Of a stretch of 64,000 bases of DNA, positions 16,838 to 24,756 are shown piece by piece (the stretch's first letter is position 1; every line of letters begins with the position of its first letter). The translations under genes and the position numbers were made by a program. Source of the DNA: JABWCQ01 sp964587105 (GTDB lineage: Bacteria; Electryoneota; RPQS01); NCBI GenBank assembly GCA_964587105.1, contig CAZPKG010000006.1:1-64000 (forward strand), in the 5' to 3' direction. The notes below the pieces were generated by a model. The model saw only the letters and a list, made by a program, of their open reading frames with translations. It searched no databases and was not told the DNA's origin.

Positions 16838-16911
16838 TGTCATCCCGTAGGCGAATCAACTATTGAATAAGACTCGGCAATGTCCAGCGCATTGTCATCC
16901 TGGAAGGATCT
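16838..16911. repeat. GTCATCC...GGATCT repeats left of the GIY-YIG gene
   Basis: One partial copy (TTGTCATCCCG at 16838-16848) and one full copy, TTGTCATCCTGGAAGGATCT (16892-16911). The full copy is a perfect inverted match of 17310-17329 on the other side of the GIY-YIG gene. Confidence 0.85.
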
Positions 16912-16954
16912 CGTTGCGTAACCACCCATTATAAGCGCTTACCAAAAATTTTCT

Positions 16955-17269
16955 ATGGAGAAAAGGTATTACACTTATATTCTTTCAAGCATTTCAAGAC
17001 GCCTTTATACAGGTATTACGAACAATCTGAAACGTAGGATGTGGGAGCACAAGCGAGGAGAGGGAAGCGATTTTGCCGCAAAATACAAGATCAATCGTCT
17101 GGTATATTTTGAATCTTTTCAATATGTGACAAATGCGATTGCGCGGGAAAAGGAGATCAAAGATTTGCTGCGTGCAAAGAAAATTCAGCTAATCGAAGCT
17201 GAAAACCCTGAGTGGCTTGATCTTGCAGACGGGTGGTTTAGTGATAAAGAGCTTAGAGACGAGAATTGA
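16955..17269 (+). CDS. GIY-YIG domain nuclease-like protein
   Basis: Stand-alone GIY-YIG protein of 104 residues, UPF0213/YhbQ size class. The catalytic signature is YYTYIL (5-10) and LYTGITNNLKRRMWEHK (17-33), with Arg and Glu/His of the core in KRRMWEHK and the distal Glu in AIAREKEIKDLL (about 62-73). Members are small endonucleases or repair-associated proteins. The gene is visibly richer in A+T than the genes on both sides and is enclosed by inverted copies of a dispersed repeat 43-45 bp from each end of the coding region. That arrangement suggests it moved with, or acts on, the repeat (inference). Confidence 0.85.
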   Translation: MEKRYYTYILSSISRRLYTGITNNLKRRMWEHKRGEGSDFAAKYKINRLVYFESFQYVTNAIAREKEIKDLLRAKKIQLIEAENPEWLDLADGWFSDKELRDEN

Positions 17270-17293
17270 GCGCTTTCGGCTTCGCTAAACAAT

Positions 17294-17406
17294 TCGTGGC
17301 TTCTTGACAAGATCCTTCCAGGATGACAAGCGCTTAGGTTTTGGTGGTACACTCTAACTTTGGTCGTGGCTTCTTGACAAGATCCTTCCAGGATGACAAG
17401 CGCTTA
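17294..17406. repeat. 43-bp direct repeat pair containing inverted GGATCT...GTCATCC copies
   Basis: Positions 17294-17336 and 17364-17406 are identical over 43 bp (beginning TCGTGGCTTCTTGACAAG, ending CAAGCGCTTA), 70 bp apart. Each contains AGATCCTTCCAGGATGACAA, the inverse of the copy upstream of the GIY-YIG gene. Confidence 0.9.
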
Positions 17407-17441
17407 ACAGCATCTGCGTAGCCAGAAAATTGCCAAGACCT

Positions 17442-17473
17442 CGGGCCGGAAACACCTGTTTTCGGCCCGTTTT
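17442..17473 (+). terminator. Terminator-like hairpin
   Basis: CGGGCCGGAAAC, loop ACCT, GTTTTCGGCCCG, then TTTTGC: 12-bp stem with one G-U pair. It probably ends transcripts from the GIY-YIG locus. The rest of 17270-17769 holds repeats, a second short hairpin near 17637-17660 and the promoter of the next gene. Confidence 0.65.
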
Positions 17474-17683
17474 GCTTACACTGCCTCTGCACGTATTGCA
17501 CCCTGACGCCTCTCTTTTCATTATGCACTTGCTGTCCCAGTGCATTCTGAGAATCAGCTTTTCCTATTTCTTGTTTCCTATTTCATATTTTCTAATACCT
17601 TACCAACCCCATCTCTCCCCCATCCCTCACCCCGAATCCCCCGTTCGCTTCGGGAGCGGGTTTTGCAAAAGCTAACAAAGTGC

Positions 17684-17711
17684 TTGAATTACCTTAAGAA
17701 TCGACTATATT
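17684..17711 (+). promoter_or_regulatory. Sigma70-type promoter of the Omp28-like gene
   Basis: TTGAAT (17684-17689), 16 bp, TATATT (17706-17711). The predicted start near 17718 gives a leader of about 50 nt with GGAGG before ATG 17770. Confidence 0.6.
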
Positions 17712-17769
17712 ACAGGATACAGTTTTTCGGTTACTGGGGTTAAATACAATGGTCGGCAACGGAGGACCT

Positions 17770-19827
17770 ATGAATCGTAGTTTGAGAACCCTTTTTGCAG
17801 CTGCGGGCTTGCTCGCGCTGGTGATCACCGGCTTTGCCGCACAACGGCAGTGCGTGATCGTGGATGGATTTACGCAGTGGAATTGCGGCCCGTGCGCTTC
17901 ATGGAATCCGCAAGAACGCGGTTTGCTTGAAGGCATGACACGTGACACCGTGATTTCGATCAAGACGCATGGCTGGTGGCCGGGCGCGAACAACGACGCC
18001 TTCCACCTCGCGAACGTCGCCGAGTGCACAGCCCGTATCAATTACTACGGTTGCAATTGGGTGCCGTGGGTGATGTGCGATGGCAGTATCAACATCTCCA
18101 ACGTCAATCTCACCACACTTCGCAACGGTATTCGGACACGCTATTCTACTCCGTCGCCGTGCACAATTGACAATATGCTCGCAGTAACCGCAAGCCCGAC
18201 CACCGTTTCGGTGAGCGGCACAATTACGGCTGAGCAGGCATTGACGAATGCGAATTTGTATGTCGTTTTGGTTCGCGACTTAGTGACCTATGCCTCGCCT
18301 CCGGGTTCAAATGGAGAACGCGAATTCCCCGAAGTTTTCTGTGATGCCGCGCCGAACTTTAACGTCGGCACACCTGTCAACGCTTCTCCGGGTAATCCGT
18401 ATAACTTCAACGTTACCTTGAATCGTAATGAAGCTTGGGACGTCGAAGGCTTGACCATTATCGCCTTCTTGCAGAACAATGGCACGAAGGAAATCCTGCA
18501 GGGTACGTGGGCGCATGTTTCGCAAGAATATGCCTTCACGACTTCTGAGGAGAATCCGGTTCAAGCTATCGTCGCGACCGACGGCGGCGAACAAGGTTAT
18601 CTTGTTCAGCTTGAGAACATCGGCACGGAAAATGATACCTACAGCGTCACGCTTGACGGCGAATGGCCGGCTGGTTGGACCTATTCTGTCGAAGAAAACG
18701 GCGGCACGCCGAATCCGTCTTCAATTGAAGTTCCGGTCAACAGCCTTGAATCGACGTTCTTGATCGTACGCGTGAATCCGAACGGCCATGCCGGATCAGC
18801 GAGCTTCAACGTTCACGTCGCTTCGCAAGGCAATGACTTGGTGCAAGCCGATCACGCTTGGCGCCTGATGTCCGGTTTGGACGTGCTGGTGATTGACGCT
18901 GACGGCGGCGACACCTATGAAACCTATTACGCTGCAGCGCTTGATGCAGCTGACGAGAATATCAACGTCGTTTGGGGCTGGTGGGATTCCAACCTCGACG
19001 AAGTGGATATCACGCTGTTTGACGGTGTGGACGCAGTCGTGTGGTTCACGGGCGACCTGTGGCAAGAAACGCTTTCGCCGATTGACCAACTGAACGTTCA
19101 GGATTACCTTGACGCAGGCGGCAACCTGTTGATCACGGGCCAAGGCGTCGGCTTCGATATGCGCAACGACCAGTTCTTCACGGACTATCTGCACGCATCT
19201 TATCTGCGTAACTTCCCCATCGGTTCATCCGTGACGGGTGTTGACGGCACGCTCTTCGGCGATCAAGCCTTTGCTATCGTCAGCGGAACCGGCGCCAACA
19301 ACCAGAACCGCCAGTCTTCGTTACAGCCTCTCGATGCCGGATCTACCTTGATCTTTAACTATGACCAAGAGTATCAGGGCGCAACGCAAGGCGCAGGTTT
19401 GCTCGTTCAGAACGACACTTACAAGATCATCTATCTCGGTTTTGGTTTTGAAGCTATCGCTACCGAAGCCGCGCGCAATACCATGATGGAACGCGCGATC
19501 GGATGGCTGTTGGGCGTCAGCGCGACTCCGGGTACGCCGGAAGTTCTGCCGACCGAGTTTAGCCTCGCGCAGAACTATCCGAATCCGTTCAACCCCGAGA
19601 CAACCATTCCGTTCGCCTTGCCGACGCGCGCGAATGTGAAGCTGTCCGTGTATGACTTGCTGGGCCGTGAAGTTGCGACGTTGGTGAACGGCACGATGGA
19701 AGCCGGTTCGCATACGGTGAACTGGAATGCCAGCGACCTTTCGAGCGGTGTCTATTTCTACCGCCTCGATGCGCAAGCCGGAGAAGCCAGCTTCAACAGC
19801 ACGCGCAAAGTTGTCTTGATGAAGTAA
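17770..19827 (+). CDS. Secreted Omp28/thioredoxin-like protein with sorting tail
   Basis: Exported multi-domain protein, 685 residues from ATG 17770 (GGAGG 5 bp upstream; an ATG 21 bp earlier lacks a signal). Signal peptide about 1-23. Next is an Omp28/thioredoxin-like domain with the dithiol motif WNCGPCASW near residues 37-45 and further cysteines in GCNWVPWVMCDG. Around 190-360 are beta domains; 365-570 is a ThuA/GATase-like region (LVIDADGGD, VVWFTGDLW, YLDAGGNLLITGQG). The last 75 residues are the type IX style sorting tail: FSLAQNYPNPFNPET, YDLLGREVATL, SGVYFYRLDA, ending KVVLMK. The combination suggests a surface-attached thiol-containing protein; its activity is unproven. Confidence 0.82.
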   Translation: MNRSLRTLFAAAGLLALVITGFAAQRQCVIVDGFTQWNCGPCASWNPQERGLLEGMTRDTVISIKTHGWWPGANNDAFHLANVAECTARINYYGCNWVPWVMCDGSINISNVNLTTLRNGIRTRYSTPSPCTIDNMLAVTASPTTVSVSGTITAEQALTNANLYVVLVRDLVTYASPPGSNGEREFPEVFCDAAPNFNVGTPVNASPGNPYNFNVTLNRNEAWDVEGLTIIAFLQNNGTKEILQGTWAHVSQEYAFTTSEENPVQAIVATDGGEQGYLVQLENIGTENDTYSVTLDGEWPAGWTYSVEENGGTPNPSSIEVPVNSLESTFLIVRVNPNGHAGSASFNVHVASQGNDLVQADHAWRLMSGLDVLVIDADGGDTYETYYAAALDAADENINVVWGWWDSNLDEVDITLFDGVDAVVWFTGDLWQETLSPIDQLNVQDYLDAGGNLLITGQGVGFDMRNDQFFTDYLHASYLRNFPIGSSVTGVDGTLFGDQAFAIVSGTGANNQNRQSSLQPLDAGSTLIFNYDQEYQGATQGAGLLVQNDTYKIIYLGFGFEAIATEAARNTMMERAIGWLLGVSATPGTPEVLPTEFSLAQNYPNPFNPETTIPFALPTRANVKLSVYDLLGREVATLVNGTMEAGSHTVNWNASDLSSGVYFYRLDAQAGEASFNSTRKVVLMK

Positions 19828-19839
19828 CCTTGTCTGATT

Positions 19840-19871
19840 AGCCACAGCGAGTCAACCGGCTCGCGGTGGCT
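19840..19871 (+). terminator. Hairpin after the Omp28-like gene
   Basis: AGCCACAGCGAG, 8-nt loop, CTCGCGGTGGCT: 12-bp stem with one A-G mismatch, 12 bp after the stop codon. No T-run, so termination is likely but not certain. Confidence 0.5.
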
Positions 19872-19913
19872 CTACATAGTCCCGCATCTTTGACTACGCA
19901 ACCTTCAATTCAG

Positions 19914-19958
19914 GAACGCCGCCAGCCGCAATGACGGTTGGCGGCGTTCTTCCTTTTC
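19914..19958 (+). terminator. Hairpin with T-rich tail in the leader of the CARDB gene
   Basis: GAACGCCGCCA ... TGGCGGCGTTC (19914-19924 / 19939-19949), extended inward by CCG/CGG, followed by TTCCTTTTCTTT. It ends 20 bp before the next ATG and abuts that gene's GGAGGGG ribosome-binding site, so it may act as a terminator or attenuator. Confidence 0.65.
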
Positions 19959-19977
19959 TTTGGAGGGGAAAGGACCC

Positions 19978-21675
19978 ATGAAAAATCACCGTACATATTT
20001 GCGCATCGAAATGCTGATAACCGCTTGCGTTATCGCATTGCTTGCCATCCCAATCATCAGCGGAACTCGCTCTTCCACGGCTGAAGCGTGTTGGAGCTAT
20101 CTCCGCATCGAATGTTTTGAGCGGAACGCGCCGGACTGGCCGTGGTGCCAGCCCACGCCGCAGCGCTGCTGGCGGTTTAGTCCGAACCCCGCCAATCCGT
20201 TCGCTTGGGGAATACAGGATCAAGTTTACAGCGTGCGCTTGCAATCGCTCTGCAGCAATGACATTCACTCGCTGTGGTGCATGGGCGAACCGGGCACGGA
20301 AGATCCGCGTTTCGACGTGTATCCCGGCAACCTGAATACGTTCGTGACGTATGGGCCGCTCGATTTGACGAATCAAACCTACGCGCAAGTGCAATTCAGT
20401 CTGTTCTTCCGCAACGCGATGGACATTCAGGACACCATCTTCTGGGGCGCCGATTCCGTGTTTGCACTTGGCGCCGCACATATTTGGATTGACTCTGTCT
20501 TCAGCGGTCAGACGGAAGAAGGCTGGCGCACGTTCACGATGGACCTGAGCGATCTCTATCGCAACGTTGCAACACGAGACAGCGTCTCCGCGCTGGGTCG
20601 TCCTGCCGTTTATGTGTTCTGGTGGTTCAAATCCGACGCCGACCAAATCCGCGACGTCGGCGCATTTATTGATGATGTTATCATCGCCGTTGACGACGGT
20701 TCTCTGGACCTTCGTGCAGACGCGATTGAAGTTCGTGATGCGGAAGGTAACGGTTTCCCGTCACGCATTGAAACCGGTGACTACATCCGCGCTCGTGTGC
20801 TCTGGTCCACCTGTTCCGGCGGTACTCCGTTTTACCCGGACTTTCATGCCACACTCTACATGGACGGAAATATTGTTTACGACTCGCTCATGATTGGTGT
20901 TCCGCAGGATAGGTCGTTCAACTGGCTATCGGATTCGATTGAAGTCATTACGGAAGGCGAACACACGTTCGAATTTGTCATCGATCCCATCGGCGAAGTT
21001 GCGGAAGCCAATGAGAACAACAATACTCAGTCCATTCCGTTTACCGCGTATGTGCCCAATGTTCCGCCATCGTTCGTGTGGATTACACCGAGCACCGATA
21101 CGCTTGAAGCGTTCGGCGGCGTCGCGAACTTGAGCTGGCAACTTTCTGATCCGGATGGCGAAGCCTATGTGACGATTCACATTGATGCCGATAACGAAGG
21201 CTGTGTCGGTCCGATTGTACCGCGCACGTTGAATCGTCCGGAAACCGATCAGCCCGACACGGTGGCCTGGTCCACTTTGTCTTTGCCGGACGGCGCGCTT
21301 CGCTACCTTTATGCTGAGTTCGGCGATGAGTTCATGACATATTGCGATTATTCCCCCTTCCCGGTGCGCGTGCACGGATTGGACGCGGGCGAAAATCCGA
21401 ACATTCCGTCTTCGTTCTCGTTGAATCAAAACTATCCGAATCCGTTCAATCCTGAAACGAGCATTGATTTCAGCATCACACGCGGCGGTCATACGACGCT
21501 GACGATTTTCGATATCACTGGCCGTGAAATCACTAAGCTGATTGACAATGACTTGACTCCCGGCAACTACGAAACAAATTTCAACGCCGGTGTCAATCGT
21601 CCGTCGGGCGTCTATCTCTATCGTCTCGATGCTCCCGAAGGCAGTATCACAAAGAAGATGATCCTAATGAAATAG
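19978..21675 (+). CDS. Secreted CARDB-domain protein with sorting tail
   Basis: Exported protein, 565 residues from ATG 19978 (GGAGGGGAAAGG upstream). The N-terminus MKNHRTYLRIEMLITACVIA is a signal peptide or anchor, ending before ACWSYLRIE. A cysteine- and tryptophan-rich segment (about 35-60) precedes a beta-sandwich (60-240). A CARDB adhesion-type module lies at about 245-350 (VRDAEGNG...IDPIGEVAEANENNNTQSI), then an Ig-like module (about 355-465). The sorting tail begins FSLNQNYPNPFNPET and ends KKMILMK. Likely surface-attached via a type IX-like system. It lies directly after another sorting-tail protein, with a hairpin between. Confidence 0.82.
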   Translation: MKNHRTYLRIEMLITACVIALLAIPIISGTRSSTAEACWSYLRIECFERNAPDWPWCQPTPQRCWRFSPNPANPFAWGIQDQVYSVRLQSLCSNDIHSLWCMGEPGTEDPRFDVYPGNLNTFVTYGPLDLTNQTYAQVQFSLFFRNAMDIQDTIFWGADSVFALGAAHIWIDSVFSGQTEEGWRTFTMDLSDLYRNVATRDSVSALGRPAVYVFWWFKSDADQIRDVGAFIDDVIIAVDDGSLDLRADAIEVRDAEGNGFPSRIETGDYIRARVLWSTCSGGTPFYPDFHATLYMDGNIVYDSLMIGVPQDRSFNWLSDSIEVITEGEHTFEFVIDPIGEVAEANENNNTQSIPFTAYVPNVPPSFVWITPSTDTLEAFGGVANLSWQLSDPDGEAYVTIHIDADNEGCVGPIVPRTLNRPETDQPDTVAWSTLSLPDGALRYLYAEFGDEFMTYCDYSPFPVRVHGLDAGENPNIPSSFSLNQNYPNPFNPETSIDFSITRGGHTTLTIFDITGREITKLIDNDLTPGNYETNFNAGVNRPSGVYLYRLDAPEGSITKKMILMK

Positions 21676-21697
21676 TCTTTCTATTTCTGCTCATAAT

Positions 21698-21866
21698 TGA
21701 CGGATAACAAGAACAAAAGGAATCACCATGCCTAGCGGCGGGGGGGGGTGCGGGGGGGGGGGGGCGGTGGGGGGGGGGGGTGNNNNNNNNNNAACCTAAT
21801 TAAATATTCTTTCTTTTTCTTGACATAAATGACGGATAAAAAGAACAAAAGGAATCACCATGCCTA
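21698..21866. other. Scaffold gap between near-identical leaders with homopolymer artefacts
   Basis: Ten N's at 21783-21792. To the left, 21735-21782 is almost pure G, looking like a sequencing or assembly artefact; to the right, a run of 11 C's at 21867-21877. The sequence TGACGGATAA...AAGGAATCACCATGCCTA occurs on both sides (21698-21734 and 21830-21866, one mismatch in 37). The contigs were joined here by scaffolding; any gene content in the gap is unknown. Confidence 0.9.
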
Positions 21867-22602
21867 CCCCCCCCCCCGGATTTCCTACCCTTTTTCACAT
21901 CTAGTACATGATGTTGTAAAACGTGTTGCTACTTGGCATTCGTTTATCGGAGGAATTGGTTTACCTGACTATTGGCTTTATAATGAGGATCCCGGGTTTG
22001 GAACTATCGTAAGTGTTCAAGTCGTTCTTGACAGTTATGGCAAATTGAGCAAAGTAATTGGGTCTACAGCATCAAGCGCACAATGCTCTATTGAGTTCAC
22101 TTTTGATTCGACAAATATGATCTCAAAAGTGGCCTGTAAGAAAGGTAACACAACAGAACTCGAAATCACAGAAGATAAGTTGTCAACAAATCAGATTCGA
22201 ATCAAGACTGAGTATCCTTCTAACACAAGCCTAAACATTGAAAAACGAATCAAGATGCCGACAAGCGCGGGATCAACCGTCTACGCAGTGGAAATAGATA
22301 TTAACGGCGGAACGCTTCAAGGTTCTGTTGACATAAAGTCACCGGAGCTTCCAAAGATTGCTATCGACTACGCCTCTGCTGTTTCCTCAATGCAGTCAAG
22401 TGCAAAGGTAGCAGCACAGAATGCTCCAATGATGGGAATAGTAGCATTCTATTTTTGGCAAGAAGGTTCTTCAGGCGTCTTTTCTTTTTGGAACGTCCTT
22501 GATATGATTGGCACGGGATTGTCGGACATTGACGGCCCCATTATAACCGCACTATACGGTGGAGCCAGCCAAGCTCTTTGTGACCGCATCAATGCCCAAT
22601 AG
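21829..22602 (+). CDS. Orphan protein, N-terminus uncertain
   Basis: Up to 257 residues, not recognised. From about residue 28 (LVHDVVKRVATWHSF) the protein reads smoothly: a beta-rich middle with alternating charged and hydrophobic residues (about 45-175) and a C-terminal part with small residues and aromatics (MMGIVAFYFWQEGSSGVFSFWNVLDMIG). The first 26 residues depend on a run of C's next to a scaffold gap. The likely start is ATG 21860, which has AAAGGA at the right distance and is shared by the duplicated leader, while ATG 21829 is not conserved in it; using 21860 needs one more base in the C-run. Base composition is A+T-rich unlike the neighbours. A small membrane-protein gene follows. 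Confidence 0.55.
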   Translation: MTDKKNKRNHHAYPPPRISYPFSHLVHDVVKRVATWHSFIGGIGLPDYWLYNEDPGFGTIVSVQVVLDSYGKLSKVIGSTASSAQCSIEFTFDSTNMISKVACKKGNTTELEITEDKLSTNQIRIKTEYPSNTSLNIEKRIKMPTSAGSTVYAVEIDINGGTLQGSVDIKSPELPKIAIDYASAVSSMQSSAKVAAQNAPMMGIVAFYFWQEGSSGVFSFWNVLDMIGTGLSDIDGPIITALYGGASQALCDRINAQ

Positions 22603-22614
22603 ATGGAATGAATA

Positions 22615-22788
22615 ATGCTCAACTTGTCAAGAGTCATTTCAGCTATACTGGTTGCAGCAGGCACACTAATTCTAGCCAAAGAAATTAGTTGGTATTGTGC
22701 GCTAGGTGTAGCATTGGTAACCGGCGGAGCTGTGATTTACATTGTCGGAATCAAACAAGCATTTGGAAGCCTCGATCGCGAAGAGTGA
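22615..22788 (+). CDS. Small two-helix membrane protein
   Basis: 57 residues with two hydrophobic helices (VISAILVAAGTLILA, residues 7-21; WYCALGVALVTGGAVIYIVG, 26-45) and a short charged tail LDREE. GGAATG precedes the ATG. It follows the orphan gene by 12 bp, has the same A+T-rich composition, and both end at a strong terminator 22 bp further on, so they form one transcription unit. Function unknown; the size and partner could suit an immunity or accessory protein, but nothing proves it. Confidence 0.6.
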   Translation: MLNLSRVISAILVAAGTLILAKEISWYCALGVALVTGGAVIYIVGIKQAFGSLDREE

Positions 22789-22807
22789 ACATATTGTTGG
22801 AGTATAT

Positions 22808-22839
22808 AAAGGGACACGATAACTCGTGTCCCTTTTTTT
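22808..22839 (+). terminator. Rho-independent terminator
   Basis: GGGACACGA, loop TAAC, TCGTGTCCC, then seven T's. The stem can extend by AAA/TTT pairs. It ends the orphan gene pair and separates it from the convergent Nramp gene. Confidence 0.92.
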
Positions 22840-22863
22840 GTTTCCGAAGGTCTCAAGAAACCG

Positions 22864-24753
22864 TCACACTCTAACCATAAATGTCGGTATGTCCACCAAA
22901 TGCCTGACGCGGTTTGCGGTGGCGCCTAAGAAGATGTCTTTGATGATGCGGTGGCCGTGCGTGCCGATGATGAGCAGATCCGCTTGCTCTGATTTGACAA
23001 GTCGCGCGATTTCTTCGGGCGGACTGCCGTAGCCCATCACGGGGCGCGTCGTAATGCCGCGCTCGGTTATCTCTGTTGTCAACCTTTCGAGATAGGCTTC
23101 ATCAACAAGCACTTCATGATCTTCCGCTTCCTTCTCCCACACGCGCGGGGCCATACCATCGGCTACATGCAGAAGCAGCAGTTCGGCATGATGCTCTTTA
23201 GCCATCGCCATCGCGCGCTCAACCAGCATCTTGTCGCTCTCGCTTGCTTCGAGCGCGACGGCGATGCGCGTGTATCTTACGCTCGTGCCGTCACCGATTG
23301 CAAATTCGGGCGCATGTGCTTCAACCCGGCGCGCGCGCTTGAACAGTGGTTGCGCAATCAAGTACATTAACAGGAATCCCAAACCGATGGCAATTACGAC
23401 GACCAGCGCCTGATACCAATGTGCATCACCTTCCGTTGCCGCAAGCCAATCACCTAAGACTCCGATCACGAGTTTGACATTCAGCGCGATAATAATTGCC
23501 GCGGCGGTCCACGCCAGAATCTTCACCCACAGTTTGTTGGCAAACTCGCCCATGATTTTGCGGTCGCTCGTAAATTGAATCAGCGGCACGACTGCAAACG
23601 GCAGTTGCATTGAAAGCACGACCTGCGACAGAATTAGCAACTTGTAACTTCCCGAATCACCCATTATCCAAATCGTCAGCGCCGCCGGAACGATGGCCAG
23701 ACTGCGTGTGATGATGCGCCTGAGCCACGGACGGATGCGCAAATTCACGAATCCTTCCATCACAACCTGACCCGCGAGAGTGCCCGTCAGCGTTGAGCTT
23801 TGTCCGCTGGCAAGCAAGGCGATGGCAAATGCCGTGCTGGCGATTTTCGCGCCCAAAAGAGGCGTTAACAATTCATGCGCCTGTTGAATCTCATTTACTG
23901 CTATGCCGTTCTTGTAGAACACCGCCGCCGCCAGGATCAAGATCGCCGCGTTGACAAAGAATGCCGCGTTGAGCGCGACCGCCGAGTCAATCAGATTGTA
24001 TTTGCAGGCTTGCTTGATGCTGAGATGATTGTTCCCCACGGCCCGCGTTTGCACAAGCGCCGAATGCAAATATAGATTGTGCGGCATCACGGTCGCGCCG
24101 AGAATACCGATTGCCACATACAGGCTCTCGTTGTTGATCGAAGGAACAAATCCGCCGACTATCGAGCCAAAATCCGGCTTGGCCATGATCATCTCAAGCA
24201 GAAAACACCCGCCGATGGTGGCCACGAGCGTGAGGATAAATGCTTCAACCTTGCGAATACCGAGATGTTGAAAGTACAAAAGCAGGAACACGTCAGCCGC
24301 CGTAATCAACACACCCCAAAGCAGTGGAATGCCAAATAAAAGATTCAAACCGATTGCCGAGCCGATCACTTCGGCCAAGTCGCACGCAATGATCGCAAAT
24401 TCACACACAACCCACAAGATCATTCCGATGGGCCGCGAATAGGCTTCACGACACGCGCGCGCCAAATCGCGGCCTGCCACAATTCCCAATCGCGCGCACA
24501 ACGCTTGCAATAATACCGCCATCAAGTTGCTCATCAGGAGCACCCAGATCAGCGCGTAACCAAACCGCGAACCGCCTTCCAAATCCGTGGCCCAATTGCC
24601 CGGATCCATGTAACCGACACTCACGAGATAGGCCGGTCCCGCAAAAGCGAACAGCCTCCGCAAGAGTCCGGTATTCGTCGGGATCGCTACGGAGCGATGC
24701 ACTTCAGAGAGTGAAGCGTGCTCGTATGATTGACTTTGTTTTCCGATTTCCAA
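22864..24753 (-). CDS. mntH: Nramp-family metal transporter fused to a UspA domain
   Basis: Proton-coupled Mn2+/Fe2+ importer of the inner membrane. Residues 35-475 form the Nramp core of 11 or so helices, with the metal-site motifs DPGN at 50-53 (helix 1) and MPHN at 223-226 (helix 6); the Met of MPHN selects Mn/Fe over Ca/Mg. After a linker, residues 490-629 are a universal stress protein domain: YTRIAVALEASES at its start and the ATP-loop pattern GTHGHRIIKDIFLGATAN near the end. The cytoplasmic UspA domain probably senses nucleotide state. The DtxR/MntR-type regulator gene lies 3 bp upstream in the same operon, which supports manganese as substrate. Confidence 0.92.
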   Translation of the reverse strand: MEIGKQSQSYEHASLSEVHRSVAIPTNTGLLRRLFAFAGPAYLVSVGYMDPGNWATDLEGGSRFGYALIWVLLMSNLMAVLLQALCARLGIVAGRDLARACREAYSRPIGMILWVVCEFAIIACDLAEVIGSAIGLNLLFGIPLLWGVLITAADVFLLLYFQHLGIRKVEAFILTLVATIGGCFLLEMIMAKPDFGSIVGGFVPSINNESLYVAIGILGATVMPHNLYLHSALVQTRAVGNNHLSIKQACKYNLIDSAVALNAAFFVNAAILILAAAVFYKNGIAVNEIQQAHELLTPLLGAKIASTAFAIALLASGQSSTLTGTLAGQVVMEGFVNLRIRPWLRRIITRSLAIVPAALTIWIMGDSGSYKLLILSQVVLSMQLPFAVVPLIQFTSDRKIMGEFANKLWVKILAWTAAAIIIALNVKLVIGVLGDWLAATEGDAHWYQALVVVIAIGLGFLLMYLIAQPLFKRARRVEAHAPEFAIGDGTSVRYTRIAVALEASESDKMLVERAMAMAKEHHAELLLLHVADGMAPRVWEKEAEDHEVLVDEAYLERLTTEITERGITTRPVMGYGSPPEEIARLVKSEQADLLIIGTHGHRIIKDIFLGATANRVRHLVDIPTFMVRV

Positions 24754-24756
24754 TTT

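Noticed and set aside
17294..17406. Possible CRISPR-like direct repeats
   Set aside because: Only two 43-bp copies 70 bp apart, no array and no cas genes; the units belong to the dispersed repeat family.
21735..21782. Poly-G tract as a real G-quadruplex element
   Set aside because: Located at a contig end beside N's, most likely a sequencing or assembly artefact.
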